A stretch of DNA of 19,623 bases from a bacterium (GCA_040757115.1 JBFLYA010000033.1:1-19623); one strand, 5' to 3'; numbered from the stretch's first letter, positions 1 through 8,285 are shown. The notes: a model not told the origin generated them from the letters alone. A program made the numbers and translations.

Positions 1-54
1 GACATTATTGAGCAAAATATTCAACTCCCTTTAACAAAATTGATAAAGCAATAG
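1..54 (+). CDS. Possible 3' end of an upstream gene (partial)
   Basis: Frame 1 is open from the first base of the window to a TAA-less TAG stop at 52-54, giving a 17-residue tail that begins DIIEQNIQLP. It would be the C-terminus of a gene that starts outside the window. Seventeen open codons are not significant on their own in AT-rich DNA, so this is only a possibility and no family can be assigned. Confidence 0.25.
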   Translation, partial: DIIEQNIQLPLTKLIKQ

Positions 55-55
55 G

Positions 56-115
56 TTTTGGAATTTGGTGCTTGGAATTTATTTGGAATTTGGAATTTGT
101 GATTTGGAATTTATA
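56..115. repeat. Short direct repeats of a TTTGGAATTT-like unit
   Basis: The word TTGGAATTT recurs about five times in 60 bases, with variable spacers (for example GGTGC, ATT, GTGA). It lies in the gap ahead of the amylase-like gene. It looks like simple-sequence expansion; no open frame or clear promoter was seen in it. Confidence 0.6.
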
Positions 116-189
116 TTGCAAGGTTATAGTTAAACCATGATGAATAAATTCACGAAACTCCAGATTCTGAGAAAGTGTAAGGAATAAAA

Positions 190-3100
190 ATGTCGTGTGT
201 TGAATTTCATATCTCTAAAAAATCAAGACTTCGCTATCAGTTTGACGAAAATATCTATTGTTTGTCTGGAAATGCCGTTCTAACAGATTTTTATGCGGTT
301 CGGCTATTTGCTCAAAAAATAAACCAACGCCGTGATTGGACAACTGGTTTTATGGAGCCTGTCCGTGCCAGCCACATCAATGCTATGGGATTAATTGATG
401 AAATCATTCATTATGTTTGCGGTCGGTATCGCCAGGATAAAAATCCCGGCGCCTTGAAGAATGCCGTCAAGTGGCTAAATGACAAATTTGGTGCGGAAAT
501 AATTAATTGCACCCTGCTTAAATTTATCGATGAATTCCCACCACTTCTCGTCTATCAAGAAAGGCAATCTAAAGAGGCGTATCTTAAAGCAGAAACCAAC
601 GGTATACCCCATTCTGAAATCCTGACAGAAGAGATGATTTGTCTATATTTAGCCAATAATAATCCTGCTTTCTTATCGTTTGCTGAATTGTTTGAGGATT
701 TTGAATTAAAGAAAACAACACCCTATCCACAAATTGTAAGTTCACTTATTGATTATTTTAACACTCAGCCGCGATTTGGTGCAAAAGAAGAGTGTCTGAT
801 TGATTTTTTAAGGGCACCAGTAAAGGCATCACCGCATTCGTTAACAGGTCAACTGGCTTATATTAGAGAAAATTGGGCTCATTTGCTCTCAAAAGACCTT
901 CTTTACCGCATTTTACTGGCACTTGATTTAATCAAAGAAGAAGACAAATTTCGGGCAATTGGCGCCGGACCAACATTAGTCCCGGATTTCAAACTCATTG
1001 ATACTGGTTTGGGCCCTGAATATGAGCGTTTTAGCCCGGATGCAGATTGGATGCCAAATGTAGTTTTAATAGCCAAAAATGTCTATGTCTGGCTGGAGCA
1101 ATTATCTAAAAAATATCACCGAGCCATAACTAAGCTGGATGAGATACCTGATGAGGAATTAGATATTTTAGCCAGATGGGGATTTACGGCTTTGTGGCTG
1201 ATTGGTTTATGGGAAAGAAGTCCAGCCTCCCAAAAAATAAAGCAGATTTGTGGAAATCCAGAGGCAATCTCATCAGCCTACTCACTTTATGACTACACCA
1301 TTGCTGAGGATTTAGGAGGGGAGTCTGCACTTATGAATTTGCGACATCGGGCATTTAGTCACGGTATTCGATTATCCAGCGATATGGTGCCAAATCATAT
1401 GGGCATATACTCAAAATGGATGATTGAACATTCTGACTGGTTTATTCACTTAAGACACAGCCCTTTTCCCTCATATCGGTTTACCGGGGTTAATCTATCC
1501 TGGGATGAGCGAGTTGGGATTTATATCGAGGATGGTTATTGGAATAGGCAGGATGCGGCAGTTGTCTTTAAACGAGTTGACCATTGGACTGGCGACGAAA
1601 GATACATTTATCACGGCAATGATGGCACGCATATGCCCTGGAATGATACGGCTCAGTTGAATTTTCTGATGCCAGAGGTGCGTGAAGCAGTTATCCAGAC
1701 AATCCTTCATGTCGCCAGGCAATTTCCCATCATCCGTTTTGATGCGGCAATGACGCTGGTTAAAAAACACTATCAACGACTCTGGTTTCCCCAACCTGGT
1801 AGTGGTGGTGATATTCCATCAAGGGCTGAATATGGCATAACTAAAAAAGAATTTGACCAACTCTTTCCTGCAGAATTCTGGAGAGAGGTGGTTGACCGAG
1901 TTGCGGCTGAGGTGCCTGAGACACTACTTCTGGCAGAGGCTTTCTGGCTGATGGAAGGTTATTTTGTTCGCACACTTGGTATGCACCGCGTCTATAATAG
2001 TGCCTTTATGAACATGCTTAAAATGGAAGAAAATGCAAAATATCGCTCGGTAATAAAAAATGTATTAGAATTTAACCCCCAAATATTGAAGCGGTTTGTT
2101 AATTTTATGAATAACCCGGATGAAGAAACCGCTGTAGCTCAATTTGGCAAAGATGATAAATATTTTGGTGTGCTTTTGATGATGGTCACAATGCCTGGCT
2201 TACCTATGTTTGGTCATGGACAAATCGAAGGGTTTGGAGAAAAATATGGGATGGAGTATCGAAGGGCATACTGGGATGAACAGGTGGACTGGAATCTCGT
2301 CTGGCGACACGAAAGCGAAATATTCCCTTTAATGAAAAAACGATACCTGTTCAGTGGTGTTGAAAATTTTCTGCTTTATGATTTTTATAATCAACACGGC
2401 TATGTAAATGAAAATGTCTTTGCCTATTCTAATATGTGTGGAGATGAGAGAGCGATTATCCTTTATCACAATAAATTTGAGCAGGCCGCTGGCTGGATTA
2501 AAACATCTGCCGCTTTTTCGCTTGATGGCAAACACCTCATCCAGAAAACATTAGCCGATGGACTAAAATTAAAAACCGATGACCCATATTATTATATCTT
2601 TAAAGATTACAAAACTGGACTTGAATACATCCGTCAGGGGCGAGAAATTGCCCAAAATGGACTGTATGTCCAGTTAGATGCATTCAAATACCATATCTTT
2701 ATGGATTTCCGTGAAATATATGACACCCCTGAAGGACACTATCGGAATCTAACAAATTTCCTCAACGGTCGCGGTGTGCCAAATATTGAAGAGGCAGTCA
2801 CCGAGCTCTATCTTAAACCAATCCACACACCTTTTACGGCAATTATAAATCCAGACACCCTTCATAAATTGGCTGGTGGTGAGATAAACGAATTTGAGGA
2901 TAAAATCAGGGCATTGCTGTGGGCAGTTAAACACTTTAGCGAAGGACTGGGTGATGTCGAAACGGTTATTAGTCATTTAAAAAGAGTTTTTTTGGCGGCA
3001 CTCCAACTGGAAAAATTGGATGTCCCTGAGGCTATTGACTTTTTCCACACCTATCCTAACAATAAAAGAATTTTGTTAATCTGGCTGGTGGTTTATTCCT

Positions 3101-3510
3101 TAGGACGGATAAAAACACAGACAACTGATTATGAGGAACAAAGCCTGACCTGGGTTGATGAATGGTTGCTGGGCAAGATTATTCGACAAACTATTCAGGC
3201 AATGGGAACAGAGGACTGGGTGGCTTATCGTCAGGAATTTTTGATAAAGATTTTGATTAAGCATCACCAGTGGGTTAAAAATCCTTTAATTAATATCTTA
3301 AAAGACACGGAGGTTCAAAATTACATTCATTTAAATAGATATGAAGGGGTATTGTATTTTCACAAGGAGAGTTTTGAGGAGTTGATGAATTGGCTCTTTA
3401 TAGTTTCAATCGTAGATGAACCCACTGGTATCATTGAGCGATATGAAGTTGTCCGTAAATTCATCCAATCCGCCGAAAAGGCAAAATATCAATTTAATAA
3501 AATGAGGTAA
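190..3510 (+). CDS. GH13 alpha-amylase family glycoside hydrolase, large form
   Basis: This 1106-residue protein probably acts on alpha-glucans (hydrolysis or transglycosylation). The GH13 conserved regions are visible. Region I is DMVPNH at residues 398-403. Region II is IRFDAAM with the presumed nucleophile Asp518. Region III is LLLAEAF with the presumed acid/base Glu583. Region IV is NNPDEE with the presumed transition-state stabiliser Asp644; the usual NHD is replaced by NPD. A MPGLPMFGHGQ segment follows, as in related enzymes. The first ~320 residues precede the barrel and match no domain I can name. The last ~300 residues are mostly helical and also unassigned. No signal peptide is visible, so a cytoplasmic location is inferred. 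The ATG is preceded by an AAGGA Shine-Dalgarno about 7 bases upstream. Assignment to GH13 is firm; the exact substrate is not. Storage-glycan metabolism is the simplest guess. Confidence 0.9.
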   Translation: MSCVEFHISKKSRLRYQFDENIYCLSGNAVLTDFYAVRLFAQKINQRRDWTTGFMEPVRASHINAMGLIDEIIHYVCGRYRQDKNPGALKNAVKWLNDKFGAEIINCTLLKFIDEFPPLLVYQERQSKEAYLKAETNGIPHSEILTEEMICLYLANNNPAFLSFAELFEDFELKKTTPYPQIVSSLIDYFNTQPRFGAKEECLIDFLRAPVKASPHSLTGQLAYIRENWAHLLSKDLLYRILLALDLIKEEDKFRAIGAGPTLVPDFKLIDTGLGPEYERFSPDADWMPNVVLIAKNVYVWLEQLSKKYHRAITKLDEIPDEELDILARWGFTALWLIGLWERSPASQKIKQICGNPEAISSAYSLYDYTIAEDLGGESALMNLRHRAFSHGIRLSSDMVPNHMGIYSKWMIEHSDWFIHLRHSPFPSYRFTGVNLSWDERVGIYIEDGYWNRQDAAVVFKRVDHWTGDERYIYHGNDGTHMPWNDTAQLNFLMPEVREAVIQTILHVARQFPIIRFDAAMTLVKKHYQRLWFPQPGSGGDIPSRAEYGITKKEFDQLFPAEFWREVVDRVAAEVPETLLLAEAFWLMEGYFVRTLGMHRVYNSAFMNMLKMEENAKYRSVIKNVLEFNPQILKRFVNFMNNPDEETAVAQFGKDDKYFGVLLMMVTMPGLPMFGHGQIEGFGEKYGMEYRRAYWDEQVDWNLVWRHESEIFPLMKKRYLFSGVENFLLYDFYNQHGYVNENVFAYSNMCGDERAIILYHNKFEQAAGWIKTSAAFSLDGKHLIQKTLADGLKLKTDDPYYYIFKDYKTGLEYIRQGREIAQNGLYVQLDAFKYHIFMDFREIYDTPEGHYRNLTNFLNGRGVPNIEEAVTELYLKPIHTPFTAIINPDTLHKLAGGEINEFEDKIRALLWAVKHFSEGLGDVETVISHLKRVFLAALQLEKLDVPEAIDFFHTYPNNKRILLIWLVVYSLGRIKTQTTDYEEQSLTWVDEWLLGKIIRQTIQAMGTEDWVAYRQEFLIKILIKHHQWVKNPLINILKDTEVQNYIHLNRYEGVLYFHKESFEELMNWLFIVSIVDEPTGIIERYEVVRKFIQSAEKAKYQFNKMR

Positions 3511-3765
3511 CCGTTCACCGCAAGATGCCACAGAGACGCAGAGAAAAAAATAAAAAACTATTTACCATACACTTCATTCCATCCCTGATTTTCATCAGAG
3601 CAATCTTTTGAGGACCGACATCTCATGATTGATTAACAATTTGGTTTTGATGTCCTATGTATTGCATCAATAATCTTTTCTGTTATCTGATTTATTTCCC
3701 TGTCTTCTCCGTTCCTCTGCGTCTCTGCGGTAAATTACCACCTGAACGGTTACCTGAATAGTTAC
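3507..3765. mobile_element. Inverted-repeat element A (GTAAC-ended, GxxExxY remnant inside)
   Basis: Two arms flank about 170 bases. Outer words GTAACCGTTC (3507-3516) and GAACGGTTAC (3744-3753) are exact reverse complements. Inner words CAGAGACGCAGAG (3531-3543) and CTCTGCGTCTCTG (3715-3727) are also exact complements. A second, variant end word CTGAATAGTTAC follows at 3754-3765. The left arm overlaps the stop codon of the amylase-like gene. The interior holds a decayed minus-strand coding sequence (see separate entry). It may also act as a transcription barrier after the amylase gene. Mobility is inferred from structure and from the similar elements elsewhere in the window; no target duplication is evident. 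Confidence 0.6.
3595..3707 (-). pseudogene. Internally deleted GxxExxY-type gene remnant
   Basis: On the minus strand, from about 3707, one frame reads EDREINQITEKIIDA followed by IHRT. This resembles the start of GxxExxY proteins (PDDEXK_3, a PD-(D/E)XK nuclease-like family), whose N-terminus typically reads xINxITEKIIGAAIEVHR. The frame then hits a stop. In another frame ending at 3595, the sequence reads KLLINHEMSVLKRLL and then stops, resembling the family's C-terminal LLINFNVxxLKxGIKR. The middle of the gene, including the GxxExxY motif itself, is missing. I infer a large internal deletion that left both ends. Similarity was judged by eye, so the family call is moderate. The remnant is enclosed by the arms of element A. 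Confidence 0.5.
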
Positions 3766-3776
3766 TCAAATTTTAC

Positions 3777-3804
3777 TTGCGAAAAATTAATTCTATGATA
3801 AAAT
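3777..3804 (+). promoter_or_regulatory. Possible promoter for the zinc-ribbon gene
   Basis: TTGCGA (3777-3782) and TAAAAT (3799-3804) are separated by 16 bases. The predicted transcription start, near 3811, lies only a few bases before the ATG at 3815, so the mRNA would be nearly leaderless. No Shine-Dalgarno is visible ahead of this ATG. Confidence 0.35.
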
Positions 3805-3814
3805 ATATATTATT

Positions 3815-4129
3815 ATGTTAGTATGTCCTAAATGTGGTTATGAAAATTCAGATGATGCTTTATGTTGCAATTTATGCAACAAAATCTTTCGTAAGGAAAA
3901 GAAAGAGAGCCTTCAAGAAAAGAAAATAAATTCTATAAATGACCTACCCGAAAATATTAAAAATTTACTTGTTCAGCAAAAAATGGAAATTATGGATAAG
4001 GGGAAAGAGGAATTTTTATGGACAACGGCGAATGTAAAAAAGGGATGTTTTTTATTTGCTATCATTGTGATAGGTTTTTTTGCCATAATTTTATTACGCT
4101 TTATTTTCCCGCTATTTATGAAACCATAG
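3815..4129 (+). CDS. Zinc-ribbon protein with a C-terminal membrane segment
   Basis: This 104-residue protein starts MLVCPKCGYENSDDALCCNLC. It has a CxxC pair at residues 4 and 7 and a second CxxC at 18 and 21 (Cys17 adjacent), the usual small zinc ribbon. A charged Lys/Glu-rich linker follows. A hydrophobic segment at about residues 78-101 should cross the membrane, leaving the ribbon in the cytoplasm. This architecture is common in many bacteria and its function is generally unknown. It stands alone between element A and a terminator-like hairpin, with its own weak promoter. No Shine-Dalgarno precedes the ATG, which may indicate leaderless translation. The gene looks real because of the cysteine pattern and membrane segment, but no specific role can be given. 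Confidence 0.75.
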   Translation: MLVCPKCGYENSDDALCCNLCNKIFRKEKKESLQEKKINSINDLPENIKNLLVQQKMEIMDKGKEEFLWTTANVKKGCFLFAIIVIGFFAIILLRFIFPLFMKP

Positions 4130-4139
4130 CGAAAACACC

Positions 4140-4177
4140 ATTCGGGTCAGATTTTTTTCAAAAGAGCCGAATTTTTT
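4140..4177 (+). terminator. Candidate terminator after the zinc-ribbon gene
   Basis: ATTCGG (4140-4145) pairs with CCGAAT (4167-4172) and a run of six T follows directly. The stem is short and the loop is A/T-rich, so this is a weak intrinsic terminator at best. It sits between the zinc-ribbon gene and the next promoter. Confidence 0.35.
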
Positions 4178-4178
4178 G

Positions 4179-4207
4179 TTGACAAAGGATAAAATTTGTG
4201 GTAAAAT
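4179..4207 (+). promoter_or_regulatory. Consensus sigma70-type promoter of the glycan block
   Basis: TTGACA at 4179-4184 and TAAAAT at 4202-4207 are separated by exactly 17 bases. Transcription would start near 4214, about 75 bases before the cupin ATG. This is the only strong promoter I see ahead of the cupin-GT2-reductase genes, so it probably drives all three. Confidence 0.7.
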
Positions 4208-4290
4208 CTTCCCACCAGAAGAACCAAAAATGGATATAACAGTCAAGACACTCCAAAAGCAAATTCCTATCAGTAAAGGAAAAATATAAG

Positions 4291-4668
4291 ATGAAACGAC
4301 TAAAACCTTATGTCATTTTTGAAGATAACCGTGGGGTATTTTTAGGAATAACCCATGACCATATTTGGAAAGAGATTAATATCATTGAGACATGTGCTAA
4401 TGTTATGAGAGGAAATCATTATCACAAATTTACCACAGAACTATTTTATATTATCGAAGGGGATATTGATGTAGAGATATATAGTCTTAAAGACGACTTA
4501 CAAAAAATGGAATTTAAGGCTAAAAAAGGGGATATATTTATTGTTGAACCTTTTGAAGTGCATAGATTTAAGGCTAATATAGATTCAAAATGGATAAATA
4601 TGCTTTCCGAGATATTAGATAAAGAGGCGCCTGATATTTATCGCTATCAACCAGAAGGAGAAATATAG
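4291..4668 (+). CDS. Cupin protein, WxcM/RmlC-like sugar-biosynthesis type
   Basis: The product is a 125-residue single-domain cupin. The first cupin motif is seen as GNHYHKFTTE, with His43, His45 and Glu50. The second is VEPFEVHRF, with His91. All four usual metal ligands are therefore present. Small cupins of this kind, related to FdtA/WxcM and to RmlC, often sit in nucleotide-sugar and surface-polysaccharide clusters, where they isomerise or epimerise dTDP-keto sugars or act as unassigned accessory proteins. The ATG follows an AAAGGA about 10 bases upstream and is the first gene after a consensus promoter. The next gene starts two bases after this stop, so the two are probably cotranscribed. 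The exact reaction cannot be deduced; a role in glycan precursor synthesis is inferred from neighbours. Confidence 0.7.
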   Translation: MKRLKPYVIFEDNRGVFLGITHDHIWKEINIIETCANVMRGNHYHKFTTELFYIIEGDIDVEIYSLKDDLQKMEFKAKKGDIFIVEPFEVHRFKANIDSKWINMLSEILDKEAPDIYRYQPEGEI

Positions 4669-4670
4669 AT

Positions 4671-5387
4671 TTGGAATTATCTGTTGTTATCCCAACATAT
4701 AATGAGAAGGGAAATATCGAAATTTTAGTTCCTGCTATTCAAGAGGTATTTAAAGATAATAAAATAGATGGGGAGATAGTTATCATTGATGATAATTCAA
4801 CAGATGGAACGATAGAGACAGTAAAACAATTTGCCCTTCAAAATAAAAATGTGAGATTAAAGGTAAGGGAGGGAGAAAAAAGTTTAGCTAAAGCATGGAT
4901 AGAAGGATTTGAGCTGGCAAAAAAAGAAATAATAGTTTGTATTGATGCAGATTTATGTCATAACCCTAAATATTTTCCTTTAATGTTAAGCAAGATGGAG
5001 GATTATGACATTGTTATCGGTTCTAGATACTTAATCCATAAAAAAGGACAGATAATGGCAGGTAAATCTTTATTAGCCTGTTATGTTAGCGAAATAGGAC
5101 AGACAATTACCCGGATGTGTACAGGATTATCTCAAACTGATACCTCACATAGCTTTAGGATGTTTAAGAAAAAGGTTTTTGATGATATAAAACCTTACCT
5201 GAAATATCAAGGGAATGTCTTCCTGATTGAATTTTTATACATGGCAGTTAAAAAAGGTTATAAGGTTACAGAGATAGAAATAGATTATGGAAAAAGAGAG
5301 TATGGGAAGACAAAACTTATTGTTCTAAAAGAAGGACTTAGATATCTTTATTATGTTTGGCAGTTAAGATGGCGGAAAATCAAATGA
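4671..5387 (+). CDS. GT2 glycosyltransferase, DPM1-like
   Basis: This 238-residue GT-A fold enzyme has the family-2 hallmarks: VVIPTYNE near the N-terminus, IDDNSTDG at residues 39-46 (nucleotide binding), the metal-binding DAD at 92-94 and GSRY at 117-120. The length and motif spacing match dolichol/polyprenol-phosphate mannosyltransferase-like enzymes without a C-terminal membrane domain. It likely moves a sugar from a nucleotide donor to a polyprenyl phosphate at the cytoplasmic membrane face. The start is a TTG, chosen because it lies just after the cupin stop and an AAGGAG about 11 bases upstream; no ATG lies close by in frame. Its stop overlaps the next ATG. Donor sugar and acceptor are not determined by the sequence. 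Confidence 0.8.
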   Translation: MELSVVIPTYNEKGNIEILVPAIQEVFKDNKIDGEIVIIDDNSTDGTIETVKQFALQNKNVRLKVREGEKSLAKAWIEGFELAKKEIIVCIDADLCHNPKYFPLMLSKMEDYDIVIGSRYLIHKKGQIMAGKSLLACYVSEIGQTITRMCTGLSQTDTSHSFRMFKKKVFDDIKPYLKYQGNVFLIEFLYMAVKKGYKVTEIEIDYGKREYGKTKLIVLKEGLRYLYYVWQLRWRKIK

Positions 5388-6292
5388 AAAAAGGATTAAT
5401 TACAGGCGCTAATGGTAAATTAGGCAATTATTTTCTTAAAAGATTTTTTTCTTCAGGATATGAAATAAGCGGTATAGATAAAATATGGGAGAATATTCCA
5501 CCAGAACTTAAGGTAAAAACGGTAGATATATTAGATAACTCACTCCTATGGAAGATAGTTCTGGAAATAAAACCCGATTTTATTATCCACTGTGCGGCGA
5601 TTAAAGATGTCTTTTATTGCGAAGAACACCCAGAGGATACATGGTTAGTTAATGTAGTAGGAACTCAAAATATCGTAGAAATATGTGAGGAATTAGGGAT
5701 AAAATTAATATTTATATCCAGTGATTATGTCTTTGATGGAGAGAAAGGTTGGTATGCAGAAGAAGATATCCCTAACCCCCAAACTTGTTATGGCCAGAGT
5801 AAATTAAAGGGTGAAGAAATAATTAAAGAGAAACTCTCTGATTATGTTATTTGCCGCACGGGAGGTATCTTTGGATATAACGATGATTTCATTGATTGGG
5901 TAAAGGAAAAGTTAGTGCAAAGAAAAGAGGTTAATGCATATTCTAATATATTCAATACTCCTACATATCTGCCTAGTTTAACAGAGATGATTGAGGAAAT
6001 AATGCAGAGAAACATAGAAGGAACTTTTCATCTGGCAGGTAGAGAACGAATCAATCGGTTTGGATTTGCTTTGAAGATAGCTAAAGAATTTAACTTAGAT
6101 TTAAACTTGGTTAAGGAAGAAAGATACGAAGATAAAATAGATAAAGGATTAAGACCGCGAGATTTATCACTTTGTTCTTTAAAAGCACAAAAGGTATTAA
6201 AGACTAAATTCCTCAGTATTGACGAAACATTAAGGCATATAAGAAGATTTAACAATGTAAAAAATAGAATGAAAGACGAATGGGATTCATAA
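5384..6292 (+). CDS. RmlD-like NAD(P)-dependent sugar reductase/epimerase
   Basis: The product is an extended short-chain dehydrogenase of 302 residues. The Rossmann nucleotide site is TGANGKLG at residues 7-14. SSDYVFDG (112-119) and the catalytic pair YGQSK (Tyr136, Lys140) follow, an arrangement typical of dTDP-4-dehydrorhamnose reductase and relatives. It probably reduces a nucleotide-linked 4-keto sugar. The frame is open further upstream, but I prefer the ATG at 5384. It overlaps the GT2 stop as ATGA, a coupling arrangement, and places the Rossmann motif right at the N-terminus; GGCGGA lies about 8 bases before it. With the cupin and GT2 it forms a three-gene unit. I do not assign rmlD because rmlA and rmlB partners are not in the window. 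Confidence 0.8.
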   Translation: MKKGLITGANGKLGNYFLKRFFSSGYEISGIDKIWENIPPELKVKTVDILDNSLLWKIVLEIKPDFIIHCAAIKDVFYCEEHPEDTWLVNVVGTQNIVEICEELGIKLIFISSDYVFDGEKGWYAEEDIPNPQTCYGQSKLKGEEIIKEKLSDYVICRTGGIFGYNDDFIDWVKEKLVQRKEVNAYSNIFNTPTYLPSLTEMIEEIMQRNIEGTFHLAGRERINRFGFALKIAKEFNLDLNLVKEERYEDKIDKGLRPRDLSLCSLKAQKVLKTKFLSIDETLRHIRRFNNVKNRMKDEWDS

Positions 6293-6309
6293 AGAATTTT
6301 TGTAACTAT

Positions 6310-6451
6310 TGCCTTGTCGCCATTCAAGTGATTGATTGGCCGTTGTTCCCCGCTGGCGGGGGTAGGGGGTGGATCCTTCTATTTCAGATTTCATATTCCA
6401 CCCCCTTAATCCCCCGCCAGCGGGGGACATCAATTGAGTAGCGACAGAGCA
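6310..6451. mobile_element. MITE-like element, copy 1
   Basis: This 142-bp element differs from the copy at 8456-8597 by only about four substitutions. The right end is GCGACAGAGCA; the left end TGCCTTGTCGC is a slightly mutated version of TGCTCTGTCGC. Inside, CCCCCGCTGGCGGGGG and CCCCCGCCAGCGGGGG are reverse complements, so nearly the whole element can fold into one hairpin. It has no coding capacity. The flanks are CTAT on the left and CTAG on the right, consistent with a 4-bp target duplication that has since mutated. It lies in the gap after the reductase gene. Confidence 0.8.
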
Positions 6452-6471
6452 CTAGCATAAAGGTTGAAATA

Positions 6472-6583
6472 GTGTAAGAAAAGGAGATATGGGGATTATG
6501 GAGATAAATTCATTCTAAAATTTTGCAAATTACAATGAATAATCTCCATATCTCCCTTTATCTCCTTATCCCCTTTTTTACAC
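6472..6583. repeat. Imperfect inverted repeat just after MITE copy 1
   Basis: The left arm (6472-6514) begins GTGTAAG and contains GGAGATATGGGG. The right arm (6534-6583) contains CTCCATATCTCC and ends TTTTTTACAC. The arms match with several small gaps around a short AT-rich centre. There is no coding potential. Together with the MITE it fills the 364-base gap before the methyltransferase gene. It is distinct in sequence from the GTAAC-ended elements. Confidence 0.6.
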
Positions 6584-6656
6584 CAAATCTGAATAGATTT
6601 CACTATTAGCGTTATTTTCAGACACCACCAAAAATTGGGGGGAAGATAAAAAACGG

Positions 6657-7562
6657 TTGGTTTTAAACTTCAGTCAAATCCGAGCTCTGGAGAGGTTGAG
6701 AGAGCTCTATTTAAGAAGGAGGGAATTTATTAATGGGATGAAAGAATTAGTAGTTGATAAAAGAGAAAAAATTGAGTGTAAAAAAAAACTACAAGAATAT
6801 TTATTACATGCTCCAGTGTGCCATGTACTTCAAAGAATTATTGAATATCGAAAAATAAAGGAACATAAAGAAAAACTTATTGATCCTATATTAGATATTG
6901 GATGTGGAGATGGAATTTTTGCTTCTATGTTATTTGATGATTCCATATTTATGGGTATTGATTTGTCTATGAGCGAAATTGCTCTGGCACGAAGAAAAAA
7001 GATTTATAAAAATCTACTGGTGGGAAGTGTGGAGAAATTACCATTTTCTTCAGAATCCTTTAAAACAGTTTCAAGTAATTGTGTAATAGAGCATATACCA
7101 AATTTAGAAAATGCACTTAAGGAAATATATCGAGTTTTGAAAAAAGATGGCTATTTTATTTTTACGGTCCCAAGTAAATTAAGGGAAGTTTATAGCCCTT
7201 TCCCATGGATGCGACAAGTAGGAATAAATTTTTTCCCAAATCTAATGAACAAATTATTAAGGTTACTTTGGCAGGAATATCATTTTTATTCTCCTGGTGT
7301 GTGGAAGGAAAAATTGGAACAAACAGGATTTGAAGTTGTAATATGTGAGTATTTTTTCCCAAAAGAAGCTTATGCCACTTATGGTCGATTCCTTTTTTTC
7401 TCTGCCATTTCCTTGATTACCAAGAAAATTTTTAATAGATGGATACTATTTTCCAGTTGGCGAAATCTTTTTATCCCATTTATAGCTAAGTACTTAGAGA
7501 AATATTACCTGTTAGAAGGGAAAGATGGTACTGAATTGTTATTGATATCTTATAAAAAATAG
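6657..7562 (+). CDS. Class I SAM-dependent methyltransferase
   Basis: This 301-residue protein carries motif I, LDIGCGDG, at about residues 79-86. An acidic residue follows at strand 2 (GIDLS), then LPFSSESFKTV and IEHIPNLENALKEIYRVLKKDG, the Methyltransf_11 pattern. The enzyme transfers a methyl group from SAM; in this neighbourhood the substrate could be a sugar or lipid-linked glycan intermediate. The start is uncertain. The TTG at 6657 has GGGGGG 14 bases upstream; an ATG at 6738 (Met28) has AAGGAGGG about 14 bases upstream. The N-terminal 70 residues are charged and helical. The next gene follows after a 15-base gap and is likely cotranscribed. Methyltransferase identity is firm; the substrate is unknown. 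Confidence 0.8.
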   Translation: MVLNFSQIRALERLRELYLRRREFINGMKELVVDKREKIECKKKLQEYLLHAPVCHVLQRIIEYRKIKEHKEKLIDPILDIGCGDGIFASMLFDDSIFMGIDLSMSEIALARRKKIYKNLLVGSVEKLPFSSESFKTVSSNCVIEHIPNLENALKEIYRVLKKDGYFIFTVPSKLREVYSPFPWMRQVGINFFPNLMNKLLRLLWQEYHFYSPGVWKEKLEQTGFEVVICEYFFPKEAYATYGRFLFFSAISLITKKIFNRWILFSSWRNLFIPFIAKYLEKYYLLEGKDGTELLLISYKK

Positions 7563-7577
7563 AAAAGGAGACTTTCA

Positions 7578-8285
7578 ATGTCTACTCTACGATCACTCAT
7601 TATTATTCCTACTTACAATGAAGCTGAGAATATTGAACCTCTTCTTAACCAAATTTTTTCAATGAAAGAAAATTTTCATATCTTAGTCATTGATGATAAT
7701 TCTTGTGATGGTACAGGAAAAATTGTAGATAAATTATCTATAGAAAATACTCGCCTTCATGTGATTCATCGACCATCAAAACAAGGATTAGGATCAGCAT
7801 ATGTGTGTGGATTCAAATATGCATTAGAAAGAGATTTTGATTTAATCTTTCAAATGGATGCTGATTTTTCTCACGATCCTCAATACTTACCCCAATTCTT
7901 GAAGGCTATTGAAGATAATGATGTAGTCATAGGTTCAAGATATAGTGAAGGAATTAGTGTAGTAAAGTGGTCTTTGAATCGTCTACTTCTTAGCATTGCA
8001 GGATGTTTCTATGCCCGATTTATTACAAGATTGAAAATTAGAGATATTACCGGGGGATTTAAATGTTTTAGAAGAAAGGTATTAGAAACTATTGATCTGA
8101 ATAAGATACACTCAGATGGATATGCATTCCAGATTGAAATGAATTACAAATGTGTAAAAAAAGGATTTAGAGTTAAAGAAATAAGTATAATTTTTGTTGA
8201 CCGGCGAGTTGGTATTTCCAAGATGTCTGGCTACATTATCAAAGAAGCAATTATTACTCCTTGGAAATTAATTTTGGGATTCTAA
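7578..8285 (+). CDS. GT2 glycosyltransferase, polyprenol-phosphate mannosyltransferase-like
   Basis: This 235-residue family-2 transferase is the second of its kind in the block. It has LIIIPTYNE, VIDDNSCDG (about 37-45), MDADFSHDP with the metal-binding DAD at 94-96, GSRY (119-122) and a DITGGFKCFRRKVL segment. The latter is characteristic of DPM1/Ppm1-like polyprenol monophosphomannose synthases and agrees with them better than the GT2 at 4671 does. It probably charges a polyprenyl phosphate with a hexose for use by a membrane GT-C enzyme, such as the one encoded at 9178-10707. There is no C-terminal membrane domain. AAAAGGAG lies about 8 bases before the ATG. Confidence 0.85.
   Translation: MSTLRSLIIIPTYNEAENIEPLLNQIFSMKENFHILVIDDNSCDGTGKIVDKLSIENTRLHVIHRPSKQGLGSAYVCGFKYALERDFDLIFQMDADFSHDPQYLPQFLKAIEDNDVVIGSRYSEGISVVKWSLNRLLLSIAGCFYARFITRLKIRDITGGFKCFRRKVLETIDLNKIHSDGYAFQIEMNYKCVKKGFRVKEISIIFVDRRVGISKMSGYIIKEAIITPWKLILGF

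Noticed and set aside
4230-4289. A 19-codon frame (MDITVKTLQKQIPI...) ending one base before the cupin ATG, a possible leader peptide
   Set aside because: It has no ribosome site, no attenuator-type hairpin or codon bias, and is short enough to occur by chance in AT-rich DNA.
5357-5383. Upstream TTG and ATG starts for the RmlD-like gene
   Set aside because: They would add residues before a Rossmann motif that normally sits at the N-terminus; the ATGA overlap at 5384 is the better start.
6472-6583. A Rho-independent terminator on the plus strand
   Set aside because: The right arm ends in a T-run, but that run is part of the imperfect stem and the arms are far too long and gapped; a repeat element is more likely.
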